Shown: in pieces, positions 26,501-40,400 of the stretch
Layout of the letters: each line of letters opens with the position of its first letter
Numbering within the stretch: position 1 is the stretch's first letter
DNA from: Atriophallophorus winterbourni
Taxonomy: Eukaryota; Platyhelminthes; Trematoda; Plagiorchiida; Microphallidae
Reading direction: 5' to 3'
Assembly (NCBI GenBank): GCA_013407085.1
Contig: JACCGJ010011117.1
Coordinates: 1 to 64,000 of the forward strand
Length of the DNA: 64,000 nucleotides
Notes under the pieces: model-generated
What the model was told of the DNA's origin: nothing
The model's database searches: none
What the model saw: the letters and a program-made list of their open reading frames with translations, nothing else
Translations under genes and position numbers: made by a program

Positions 26501-28394
26501 ACTCATCGTTCACGAAAATTTTACAGTGATCAGTGTATAGCTAGTCACATTTCGAGACGTACAACTGTATCGTGGCTTGTGAGTTGATTACTCAAAACAG
26601 GATTAATGTAACGTGTTGCTCGCATCCCCCACACTTACATACCACAAACGCTTTCTGTCTATTTGCCGTCATCAGGTAGGAACAGCAAGATTAGTTTCAG
26701 TACACCTCGAAACATTGGATAAGTGGTAAACTATGTTACACATGAATGGCAATGATAAATAGGGTTCGCACAACGAACAACGATGATCAAACACGGAATC
26801 ACATGGTGATTCTCGGTCAAACGTTCGAGGCGGTCATGACTGAGCGCTGTAATGTTTTGCTTTTTTCTGCACTCACACACCACTACCGGTTTCTCACTGT
26901 TTTTGAAATTAACAGTGGCATTCAATGCAAGAATTTTCGAATCATTGAAATGTTAATTCTTTTGGATGGAATAACCTTGGTCTTGAGATCGTCGTTATGG
27001 AAACGAAACATTTTCATTGATGAGTTGATTCTATGAAGGTTCACTGAAATGGATAGAACCATAGATGGGTCAAATTCACAACGTCATAATTTCAGTCCTG
27101 AAAATTGTATTTTTTCATTAGCAAGCCATCAGAGACCTGTTATGGATGAAGCAAGCAAAATAATCCTTTTTCACAGCCGAACACTTAAGAATGAATAAGA
27201 AAACCGAATCACATATATTACTCGCATTGTAGTTTTAAGTAAGGATTACAACTTTTAGGATTAATGGTAAATAAATTTTACTTTGTTCTAATTGCTTCTG
27301 CCATAGCAACATTGTTTAAATTGATGAATGTACTGCGAATTGAGGCTCATCACATACGCGCCACTCTTCTTTAAAACTAAGATCACTTTTCAAGAGACCT
27401 CCTATGCGTCTAAAGATTGGTTTGTCATCTAAATTTCTTCGAAATCATTCTCGCTGTTCACGAAACAATATATCCGTTTCACGTTGCTTGGATATGTGTG
27501 TGCTCACATATATAACTCTGCTTGATAATTTGTTGCAAACACTGAAGCACATTTGGTTGATTGATTTTTTCAATACAAGTGACCTATCCAACGTTAAATT
27601 CTTTTTTTATCACCATAGTGTATAAAGTACGTGATTAAGTTGCGTGTCTGCAAATGACCGTTATGCATTCATTAGTTTCTGACCTTTTGTTTGCATCATA
27701 AACAATCAGGACACGCTGAAGATAGGTCGCATATCCAGGGTACACTTAATGGAATTTTATAGAATGCACACGTTAAAAGAATATTAAAGTACATAATTTA
27801 CTGAACTAGTATGGTACACACCAGAGCTTTTTCAAATTTTTTGTAAATTTTCTTTCGCCGTTATTCCCTACAGCTTGTTTTCCACCGTGATTTAATAATT
27901 TGCGCATAATAATGGATGCGGGTTTCCGATTGACGTTCATTATATATGAAAATTTGCTATGTACAAATTAAGATTACCGACCAATTTTGAGCTATGGATC
28001 TTCTTTTATATCAGACTTTAAATGTTATGCATTTGGTTAAAATATCATCACAATTGTGACGTTGGACACATTCGTATTCTCCGGTTCAAAGCGGTTAGAT
28101 TACTATCAGTGAACATCAAAGCATTGTTCTAATGCTAAAAGAAGCTTTAGTTTTCTACATTTTGTGGGCAATCATTGTTCAGTATACAAGCGATTTATAA
28201 GTGTCAGCCGAACCACACTCTTATATGAATAAACAACGTTTTCTCGTTTGGAACCCGAAAAATCCATGGTAAACACATAGCTAATTCCAACTGAAAATGG
28301 GTTGCAGATGTAATGTTTTGTAAATGGGATGTAGCAGCATCGTATCTGTCGTAAAGAGGAACCGGGTCGAAATCGTTAATCCAGAATCACACAG

Positions 28395-28446
<52 letters not shown>

Positions 28447-31400
28447 GAAAATTGCATAGTCCACAAATGTGAGGACCGTATTTTACCCACTAGATGCGTT
28501 TTACTGATTCAAGATTTGAATGAAACTTTTTTACTTTACTTTTTTTAGAAGCCTGAGGCACATTTGACATTGGAGCCAACGGGTGATTCACTGGTTCCGC
28601 ATGCGACCATTCCAGTCAAGCTCGAAATAATGCCAATTGAACTTGGCAGAGTTCAACGGACGCTGCAACTTGTTTCCGAAGACGAACGAACAAGTGGAAT
28701 GTAAGTCAAAAAGCTTTTATTGCACCGATTTTTCTCATTCTTGTCTGGAATCGAGGCGCTGATAACGAGCATAGGAATTTTGATCGTATTAACCATGATT
28801 TGACCCATGACCAACGCTTACTGGTTAGTGGATTTTTCTGCGCGAAAGGCGGATCAAGTCATAATTTTTATAAAATAGTGGTGATCAGGTTATTTTTAAT
28901 TAAATGTTAAAAATTATGTAAATTAAATAATTAAATATGTATCGGTGTTTTTTCTAGGGTGATTTAAATACTGATAATTTCGGTCCTACTTAATGTGTAA
29001 ATAAACCACCCTTTACTTGGGACCTAAAATTTGACGAAGAATCAGTGTTAATTAAAATACTTGAAAAAGGTTCTGACCGGTTCGTCGTTGTGAACGTTTT
29101 ATGAGCGAGAGATTCTTTCGCATGTCATAGAAAGGAGAAGTAATACGAATGTTTTGAACGACACAAGTTAAAATTATACATCTATGTTTAGCTCTGACCT
29201 AGGATCCAAATTATCTGGATCAGTTGAATGAGTAGTAGATATTCCTCGATAACTTGGAATTCTGTTTAATGTGACGCTGTCAACTTATGTTCTGTCGGTT
29301 TTAACATAACCACCATGTGAACCAAAATATGCAAAATTGTTTGCCATAGATGAGCTGCGCAGTTCAATTGCTTGTATTAGACCGATGAGGCTGGAGCGCA
29401 CCTCCTGATTTACGAAGGGATAAATGCACCATGGTTTCACACACAATAGTTTTGGCAGTCAGTTTACACCAAGGTTGATTGAAAACCCAGGTGTTCAACA
29501 TTAGCGTAGTTTGATTCTTGGCCGAATCGACTTTCATTAAAACAGGGTACGCATATGACTCTGCTGCTGTATGAAGATCAACTTAATAACTGTATCTCAA
29601 ATAATGAAAACAGTTTATCTCTGTGAGAAACGTTGATTTTCTCATGACAGAATTAAGGGTTATGAATTGCTGCAAAATTAACGCCGGAGTAAATCGTATA
29701 CCATTCTGTATGACATAATTGATCCATTACGCACTGCTTAATGAAAAGCGGTTGGATACAAATGATGCATTTTTGTTACTCAGACGTTTGTTCTTTTTGC
29801 CTTGCGGTGGTCAATTAGAGATATCACCGCTCAAATTTTGCAGAAACACACTCAAAGCCCTTTCTCTGTCCAAAGGTGTAAATGGCGGAAAGAATGTGGA
29901 CATAGTTTACCAGCCTAGAAACTAAACCCAAATAAGTGTATCGCAATGTATCTGAGGTAATTTGCTAGGTGGTACGTTCATTCTTTATCGCCGTGCCAAA
30001 CACAATGCTAAAACGATTAGTCGAGATATTCATTAAAAAAGTGATTTTATTATTTGCGAATATCCAAATTTCAAGCTGACGACAACTTAACACTCGTAGG
30101 TTATCTATAACTTGTCTAGCGCCTTCACCAGTAAAATCAAAATCCACATTCATAAATTCGCTGATAATTACAATTTTATTTTAATCTATCGTTGCATAAT
30201 TCTCCGAATGAATCACCCATTTGACCGCCTGGAACATCTAAACATATTGGGGGGTGTAACCAAGACAATATTAGTTGATTACCAATTGTAAGTTTCTTTA
30301 TAGCCTTCAAAAGTACAAGTTTGTTTAAATGTTTGAAAACCTGTTCATGGAACACATGGCAAGTTTTAGCACCATTGCAGCTAGTTCAAATTATAGTGTC
30401 GTTGTTTACATACGTCGGTCGATGTTGACCTTGGATATACGTCACAAGCGCATGATTACCTCATACTCAACACCATCCCTCTTGACTCGCAAGCCCGCTT
30501 CTACAGTAACAATCTTTCTGTGGATTGAATGACTGAGCGATATGATGAATGGCAGCTAAGTTTGCAGCGATTTCTTCGATTTGATATGTCCGTTCTATAA
30601 TTCAAACTAGAAATTATGCGCGGGAACACGTCAACGTGTGATTGTTTTCCAATTATGTGGAAAGGATGTCAATTGTGCATGTTTGGGTTTAAAAGATGTG
30701 ACTGAACAAAACTGGTTATTTGGGCTTAGATTGTTCGTTGATTGTCATCAATATTCAGAATTCTGTCTCAGTCGTATAAATTAATGGATTGACCACAATC
30801 CTGTTGATTTCAAAGTGTCGTGTATACAGATTTTGCACGTAAAGTCATGTCCTAATGAGTGATGGGAACACATGCGAATAGAGGTTTTCGGTTCTTGGTT
30901 ACATGTTGAAAAATCATTATTACCGTATGTTTCATCCGTATAAAGTACTTTTATGAATATTGTTTCAATGTCAGAGTGTAACGGGCAATGCGAACCTCGC
31001 AATTCACACCGGGCTGAAATGTTTTACCAGTTATTTTTTTATTTTTATAATTTGACACTTTACACCCAACAGCTACATCGAAGTGTTAGCTGACGTGAGG
31101 AAGGCTGAGGTGTGTCTCTCGCCAAATTCAATCATTCTATCGGAAGCCTATGTTGGTGAAAGCAGTTGTTTCACGTTGTGCCTTGCAAATTCAACAGTTC
31201 TGGAGGCCGATTTCTCATGGCAACCTGTAAGCTCAATCATGGATGAAACTTTACTTCTTAGTAATTTATTCGGTGTTCATTCATTCAGGAAATAACTGAT
31301 GATCAGTCTCTATTTCATTGAGCACAATTCGTATCGACCTAATATACCGCACATAGCGCAGGGAATTACTGGTTAAGACATGCGCTTTTCAAGCACAAGT

Positions 31401-34400
31401 TGTTCATATAAAATTTACCAAAATTTCAGGAAATTTGCGTTACTAGCTCCCCACCCTATCCGGGTGTAAAATGCTAAGAATAAACTGTGATAAAATATTG
31501 AGACAGACAGGTTTGTTGAATTTATGTCGCCTTTACTGCTTCAAATTGATGAAGCCAGATATATACACCGGCCCAAATAGAATTTGCGACATGGCTAGGA
31601 AAGAAACTTGAAACACAATAATTAATTATATGTTTGCAAGTTTGAGTTGTCAGATTTGATTTTTCTAAATGATATCACAGATTAGACTGTAAATGTGAAT
31701 AGATTATAAATAAATTGAGCTGGATATCTTTTGAGGTAAAATAAAATTATGGATAAAATCTTTCAAGTACGCTAAATTAAGACCATAGGGTGGGACCCCC
31801 TAAAGGGGTGGGACCCCCTAAACGAAATCTCCCCTACTTCGGTGTAGGCAACCGGGTAGTATCATGCCTACGTTCAACGATGCCGATGACAACGCTTTGT
31901 ACCCCCCTTCTCACTTTGTACATCTCATTGTTTATGTTGAACGGCACTATATCTGTATCAGATTGTGCAAATATAATAATAATAATAGACCATCTTCTCG
32001 ATGCAAGTTTGTGATGGTAACTATTCTACCGAGCTCGCGATTCAAAGGGAGAAATAATGGTTTGCTCAATTGGTTTAACTCGGAGATAATGTAAAATTGC
32101 TCAATACTGAATAAAATAATGTCTTTTAAATTTCTCGCAAAAATGAGTCATCTTTAAAGAAACACAGAGCTTGAATTTAAAAGGGTAATCAATCGTTATC
32201 TTTAAAATGTTTTGGAGTCAACATTACTGTGCTAATAAAAACGGTTTAGGTTTGCCCACTTTCAAATAACGTTCAATCGTATTACATTCTAAATCTGTTC
32301 ATAATTTATCATACTGAGAGGAAAATATAACAACGCTCTCGTTGTAATACGTTTGTATTTCATTAAATGCTTCTTTTTCAAAATTGCTTTTCCTGTACTA
32401 CCAAAGATTTGTCCGCAATGATTTGATCTGTAAAGCAACAATCTGCAATGACAAAACTATCTCAACCACCTATTTGTTTATCATTTTAGGTAACCGGATC
32501 GGACGCAGCGGATTTTGAGATTGAGATTAGTCCATCATCCGGGGTTGTCAAAGCGTTATCACGTATAGAGGTTGAGGTCATGATTAAACCATTAGCTCAG
32601 GTAAAAACAATGATTATGTAACACAGAAATGATACCATTTGCCAAAAAGCGGTTGTTTTGTTTCGCACGAATGAAAAACTTCCACTGTTTTTGCAATAAG
32701 CATAATTTCTACGATAATAAATTATCTTCAAGTTTCGAAGGTGGATGATTAATGCGTTTAATGTGTTATTAATCGACAAAAGAACTGTGCAGTATGTAAA
32801 AACGCCATCAGTGAATACTACCGCGCATCTCACGTTCGAAACAAGATGCGCAAGCAATCTCTCATACCACGGGTTCCTTTATCATTACGAATTATGAATT
32901 AAATGATATAGACTCATGTATTACTGTCACAAAGGAAGTGGAATCCTACACAGGCACTATTCCATTTTTGGACTGTTTAGCACTGAAAGTAGACGGAAAA
33001 ATAAAAACTTCTCTTTATCGGAAACCTCTCGATACAGATGCTGTACTACGATACACTTCCGCTCATCCAAGACAGGTCTTCAGTTCCATAGCTTGTTCCA
33101 TTTACCATTAGATAGAAAGAGAACGGAAACAGGCTCACCGTGAAGCAAGCCAAAGGCTCATAGAAAACGGTTATCTAAAAAGTTTTGTAAATCGCCAATT
33201 GATGAAGGTAAAATACCCGTTTGAAAAAATCGGAGAAAAATTGGCGGGATACAGTTTGTATACCGTGTGTAAAATACTCATCTGAAGCGATACGTAGAAT
33301 TATGAACCAGGCGGCCATACGCGTAACGTTTAAGAAAGGGAAAACTATCCGTTCGGTTATGATGCACCTCAGGGATAAGACACCTTTATTTAGGGTTACG
33401 AGCAGCATCTACAAAATCAACTCTAATGACTGTTCGGGTGTTTAAATAGGGCAGACTTCCAGGGAAATTCGCACTAGAATCGAAGAACACCGAAAGCGTG
33501 TCCGGAGACAGTCCTGGCACTGCGCTGGACACTGATGCGAAAGTTAATAGTTGTTATTCACCTTATGCCTACTCGTAAATTGGATTTAGTTTTTTTTTCA
33601 AAAAAAACTTCAACTTAGCCCCGTTAGTTATGTACTTTTACGCATGTGGGCTGCTGTGTCAAGTGGCCTTGACCGTGTTCACTTGTATCGGATTGACGTG
33701 GATACACACTAGTAGGATAATCGACCACTGATCCTGGTTATTCCCACGAGACGTGACACGCTGCAGGCGTACTATAGGCTGTTTAGCGATAAGGTCCAAT
33801 AAGTAGTGGTGGGTTGACTACTACTTAATCACGTTCCCTGTCCTGACTATCACCCTTGGTCTGACGAAGCTTCTGTGTCAGAAGTGAAACGTTACCCCAA
33901 AACTACTCTAACCGATTGCACTTAAATTTCTTTGCATTGTGAATACACGATCGGTTCCAAACATATTCCAATCGATTGCGAATTATGTTTTAACACGCAA
34001 ACGCAGTAGGTGACTACATTACTTCAATTGCGCTGTTTCAGTGATTTTGTTATTCTACAGTGTAGTGCAGAATAAAGACACACTGACAACATCAGGAATC
34101 TTGCTCCTACACTGCCAAATACACTGCACTATGTCATTGCGTGATGGTAATCGATGGTTCATTCTAGCATGTATCGTATACCACAATGTCATGGGTTATG
34201 TATTTTTATAATGTTATTTTTATTGCGATGCTAACTAAACATTACACAGTAAAGACCTAATATGAAATGATTAGGATATTTAAGTAATATTTGGATGACT
34301 AGGATAAGTCATCTTATGTATGTGAAACGAATTTCGGCTACCACGATATAAGTCGAGCAAATATATGCAATCTAATACTGTGATTTTTTGGTTTATATAC

Positions 34401-37400
34401 TTTAGACGATTGCAATCTAAACCTGTAGAAAAATGTGCTTTCTAAAATGCTATAATAAATGCGATCTGGAATTAATGTCCTCATAATTACAGCGTAATAG
34501 CAAGATGATGTTTTAAACCCTGTATTTATTGAAGATATTGAAATATGTTGGAGTTGATTTTAGTAGAACATCGACGTGAGTTCTCGGTTACTTCACTTCT
34601 GCAAAATTCAAAGACGCACCACATGTTTTCAAAACGAATTTGCCCTTGTTAATCTCTTAACTTATAATTGTTGTTATCTACGTGCCTGAGTAACGCAATC
34701 TTAGTAATACAAAATATGAACTGTCCGCATAATCACCGTGAGTTAAAAGGTTTTTTGCTTGCCACTTATTAAATTATATTTTGTGTATTCCCTAAACGCC
34801 ACCCATGCACTAACAAAAGATTAGTAATACTAAATGCCTTCCTAATACTTGATGAAAAATCCGTTTCTATCACTGCTCAGTCTAGCGAATTACTCAGTGC
34901 TAAACCGCTGATCTCAATAGAGTTGCCTTTTGTTGTAAACTATATATTCTGATCTATGATGATATGATACAGTGAGTTTAAATATCCGCAAATATAAAAT
35001 TCCTTCATAACTAGCTCGGCATTGCGGGTTTCAAATAAACCCAATTAGGTTCACAAAGTTATACATTAGCGCAACTGTTTCATAGGGTTCGTACAACGAA
35101 CCACATTGTTCAAACACAAAATCACATAGTGATTGCTGGTCACGCAGTCATGGCGCTTATGGATGACCAGAGAAATGTGTTGCTCAGATCCCCCGCAGGT
35201 TGTTTGTACTAGCCTGATCCAACTATGGCATACAATCGCTACTTGTTTACCATTCCTCCACTGTTTCAAGCGCATGTGGATACTGATCTTACTGTCCATA
35301 CCTGATGAGTGCAAACAACACGAAACCGGTCGTGGGGTGTGTGATGGAAATGCATGTAAATGAGCATTTTGTAGTGATAGTGGTGTGCACGTGCGTGGTG
35401 TGTGAGCAAAACATTACTTTGGTCAATTAATTTCAGTTTAAACAGCTAATTCCAATTTTTTGCGCAGATGAAAATAAACGACCTTTCGCTGTACTGTGAA
35501 ATCAGTGAATCCAACGTGCCCTTGATATGTGAGGTCAAGGGTGTTGTGCGTGGATTGGAAATTGATGTTTCGGTATCGGAATTGCCGTTTGTTGGGTGAG
35601 ATTCGTTTTGTGAAATTTTTGATTCTTTATCATACATGCTGCATTTGAATAGTTCAATTTATACGCAGTGCCGTAACACTAAATGTACTATTGAATGTGA
35701 TTGGCATATCCGGTCAACGTGTGATTGAACAGCGGATTAAAGTTTGTAAACTGTTTACCGTTTCGGCCTTGTTTGAGCGAGCGAATACCCCACTGAGCGA
35801 ATTGAAATCAATTGTTCTTGCCAATAGATTTCACAAGTCTAGTTCCAACCATTGTTAGAAGATTAAATCAACCAGAGGTTGTTTTGCCTGGAAGTCTTCA
35901 TCATCAAAATGTTTGTCGTCCGAAAAGAAAATAAATTTTGAAAACAACTTGGTAGGATTGGAAACCGGGTAACCCAATGTTAGCACTGATTTAGCGATGA
36001 ATCTCATACTGAATGCAAACATCACACTTAGTTCTATTCGGTACACGTCCCAAGTCAATAATATTCTTCTTAGATATGGATAGCCAGGTCTTGACGCCGT
36101 TGCAAATTACGGGCCGGTTAATTATTGAAAAATCTTTCGATGAGTGCTGCGTCTGTCTTTCGAAGAAAGTGGCCTCACATAATTCTAGGTTACAGTTGGC
36201 CAGTACTCAAGTTTTAACCACTATTTATGCAGACTTACATAGGCGGAATTAGTTTACTACTTCTCTTAAAGTCCTTGGATATACAAAATCCTTATTCGCC
36301 TGCATCTTCGCCACAAGCACAGCCCCCCACGACCGTTTCTGCTAGTTGCTCTCAAAAGGAATGGATGTGCGGGGTGCATATGATGGGGAAAGGCACGCAA
36401 TTGAGGAATTTGGTTCAAGCCGGCGTGGGGAACACATCCACGTGTGTGTGGGCACATGTAATGAAGGAATTGGTCGTGCCAAGTTTGAACAACAGTGCTA
36501 CAAGTTGAAAGAGTTTCACCATAACTTAACTGTTTCAAGACCTGCGGATCCTGATCGTACTGTTTTATTGATGAGTTCCAAGAGCACAAAAAACGGTCGT
36601 GCGGTGTGTGTTGGAATTGCACGCAACTGTGTATTCGTATATCTACACGCTTTTAAATTTGATTTTTGGGAAACTTTTGCGTATATCGTGTTCACGCTTT
36701 AAAAATAATTCCATTAATTTCATTTCGTAAATTGCTGTCTCAAATCGTCCTGACTTCGCTTTTATTAGTCACTCGACAATCTTCTCTCAGCCTTTCCACA
36801 GACACAGGGCATCAATTGCTAACTTTTGACGATTCTCAAGCTTGCCAACCGGAATCCAGCATGGGACTGAGTCGTAAACTCGCATTGTTCTCTCCCACTG
36901 CGTTTTGGCTTCAAATTCAGAATCCAACACCCCTGGATGTCACGTGTGAAATCGAATTGAATCGTTTTGGGCCGAGTGAATCGGTCCTACTTTCAAGGCC
37001 AATTTCTTGGGATGAATTAGAGGTTGTAGACATTAATGGTGGAATAAAAGTTGATCAATCGTTTTCACCGGAGCGCTTAGTTTATGGTAAGTTTGCTTAT
37101 CAAATTATAATCGTTTAAGCACACGAGTATTCCTCTCAATCCCTTAAAACTGTTAGCAGCAATACGTTATTGTTTTATATAGTGCGAATGTTTTCGAAAC
37201 CTTACGTTTCGATTTGGTAGAAAACGCAATATTATATAAGTTTCATTCTGTTCAGTACAGTAGGTTCTCTTTGAAATAATTCACAAGATTCGTCGCATTT
37301 AATAAACCTTGAGACATTTATAAACAACATACTCTGTTGAATAAATTTTTATAAAAGTAATCACTACCATTGCATAAATGTGGTGAACTTGATACAAAAT

Positions 37401-40400
37401 TCATCCACGCCCACCACTCAATAGACAGCTTCCTCAAACCTCGCGTCAGGCACGTTGCCCAAATTTCAGCCCTCTAATAAGATCGAATCTATAGAAAAGT
37501 CAGATGCGTTAGATGATTTAATTCAATATACACCAGGATTCTCCAATAGTTGTAAAACGAATTTCATTTTTCACAATGAAGATTATGAATGTAGAGATAA
37601 TAAGTGTAATGTGTGAATTCTGATGTAATTTTTTGTGAAATGGAAAGATTTTCCTTCAAAATTTAAAGTTTCGAATAGCCATTTTTGAAGGTTGAACCTG
37701 TTGTGTATAGACACGCAAGACTGTCAATAACGAGATGACGGCTTGATCTCTGACGATACATACTCGGAAAATCCCCTTAAAAATCTGTAACGGTATTCTT
37801 GGGTCAATAAAAGGGAGCAGATTATTTAACCGATGCTATTGCTAAAGCCAAGGGAAACTGCAGCTTGTGTATGGCGCAGATTTATCGACGATGAAAATAA
37901 AAATAGCAGTAATAATGTTAAACTTTACTCAAATCTCATACCAGGCGCACGGGCTAAGTCAAACAACACGGTGATTGAGTTCTTGTTATGCACTTAAGTG
38001 GTTTGTGGCTCAAAAAACAATTCTATTTGAATGGATATTTTGGCCTCGGCGTTGTTGTGTATTATATAATGTTGATTCAGCGAAGTAGCATTCACTCATC
38101 TCAAAAATACAGTGATAATCGATTTTAGATCTTTTAGCTGGGTGTGTGATTATGATAGGTCACACGAGGTTAAATCACCTTCATGTCTTAACGTATATTA
38201 CGTTGTTGCCTAATACCTATGGGACACTCGATGTAACGCTAATCAGTGCTCACCCCATTTCTTGTCCAGCCGACTATTGCGTATCGATTCACCCCGCGAG
38301 AATATTCTGTCAAACATTAGCCACGCACATTCCGCATAACTCAAAAGTGTTTAGCACACATGTAACAAGATAAAGTCTTGACTTTTATGGGCAAATCATG
38401 TAACCCCAACAAACTGTTCAGCCGGTCTGTAAAAAATTGACATATAGATATGATTTGCCTGACGATTTAACGGTCACCGGCTCCGTTGAAATCCTCTGTA
38501 CGTTGGGCTCATTTGATCGTCCTTGACGAATTCCATACTGTTCGATGGCTGATGAGATTTCTCATCTGTTCATGATCATACAATTCTAATGCAACCGAAA
38601 TCTCTTGTGTTTGACCATTGTTTATGTCGGACAATTCAGCATAGCTTTCTCTTATATTGCTATGAAAATGGTATTCTGCATGTCAACCGGACTTGACTGC
38701 CACTCTTCAAAGTATACTTCATGTCTCAGCCCGATTATTTTCCTTTGCTAGATCGGAACTTGAAATGTAATTGACAATTTTGTCAGCTCGCTTTTTTATC
38801 TCGGTTTTTGAATGTTTTTCTAATTTCGTTTTAATGTAAATTGGCGACTTTCATCTCAATACAGTTTAGTATTCCTAGATTAAACCAAACAATACACAGG
38901 CAGTCAAGGGTTTGTTTTGTCACAGTGGTTTTCAGCAATAAATACTATCATGTAGTCAGCAAGATATGTTGGATAAAAGCAGAGTACATGTCGATTTTAA
39001 GTTGAGTTGATTTTACGTTTTACTTTAGGAGGAGGACGTTTTTTCCAGCCAGACATTCAAACAGTCAGCGGTAATAAATTGCACCGATTGTGGGACTCAG
39101 TATAGACTCCACATGAAGCTAAATTTTCATTTGCAAATGAGAATTTATCCTCGACTTTGCCAAAAATTGGGTTTAGCACAAAATCCGGTCATGGATTCGC
39201 ATACCTGATAAGTCCTGCTTTCTAAAGTCATATTCTATTCATTTTTATAGGTTTAAACTTCAAAACAAAAAGCAGGTCGAGGTGCCCGTGTTTGTTTTAT
39301 ATACAAATGAATCTAATCGTAAAGATTTGTATTTTAACACCTCAGCTAATTAATCTTTATATTTTGCACCAGACTGGTGTTGTGAATTGCTCAAAAAATC
39401 TCGAGGAATTTGCGTTTTTCTACAAAAAGCTACATTACAAGAAAAGTGTGGTGAACAAGTGACGGTTTATCAAGCGCAACAAGCCATCCAACCCAGGAAT
39501 CAATTGCAAGTGCCAGCGTTTTCCAGGCTTCAACTTCGTTTCATGGTTATAGCGGAACTGTGGGGACAATTTGAAGATTTGATTAATCTGACTGTCGCTA
39601 GAGTGATCAATGAAACCACGAGCAACTATAGCCTGACCTTCAATCTGCCACTTCGATTCAGTGTGACCGGTTGCCCAGTTCTTTTTCAAGCTGCTGGTGC
39701 GATGAGAAACCCGGAGATAATGCCAAACAAAATGGGAATCTCGTCCATTTTGCGACAAGAATCAACGAATTTCGCATTGAGACTTGGATCCCATTTACTT
39801 GGTTCAGATTCGATATCCCGGAAAGTTCGCTTAACAAATATGTGCTCTTACTGTAAGTGCAATCTCATTAATTTTCCCTTAACCATTCTATTTCCGGTCC
39901 AGTGCATACAGCAACAAATCTTATTGACTTGTCAAATCCCCAAAGAATTATAAACTAAGTCTATTGTAATAGGATTTGTACTTAGTTAGGCCAAATGTCT
40001 CTGACAATTAAACATATGATAGACTTTGAATTGAAACAATGGATACAAAGTACACAACCTTCTAGCGACAACAAAAGCAATCTCCAACCGGGAATTCCTT
40101 TGCACTTTCTTCTCACGACACCAATCATTTCATATGATAAATTCGTATCATATGCTTCGCTTCATCGGGCCATCACCTTAAAGTAACTTTTATTGTCTTC
40201 AGGTCACAATTTAATACTTCCATGGGATATGAACTTTAGATGAATCTAATCGATTGTGTAACAACTATTATTTTTTTTTATTTTTTTTCCAATGTAGCAA
40301 TTCGAATTGAATGGCGACTGAATGGTGAGAAGAAAAGTCTGTGTTCGCAAGTAGAAAAACAATACTCAAAAGAAAAGCGATCAATTTCCTCGGGTATTCA

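Noticed and set aside
28281..28548. Frames rich in YIYIYI on both strands
   Set aside because: They translate the AT microsatellite.
33175..33408. Minus-strand frame opposite PLE C
   Set aside because: It is the antisense shadow of the PLE linker region, which reads clearly on the plus strand.
39671..39856. Second open frame overlapping DLEC1 exon 19
   Set aside because: It is a frame-shifted shadow; the exon 19 frame aligns with DLEC1 throughout.
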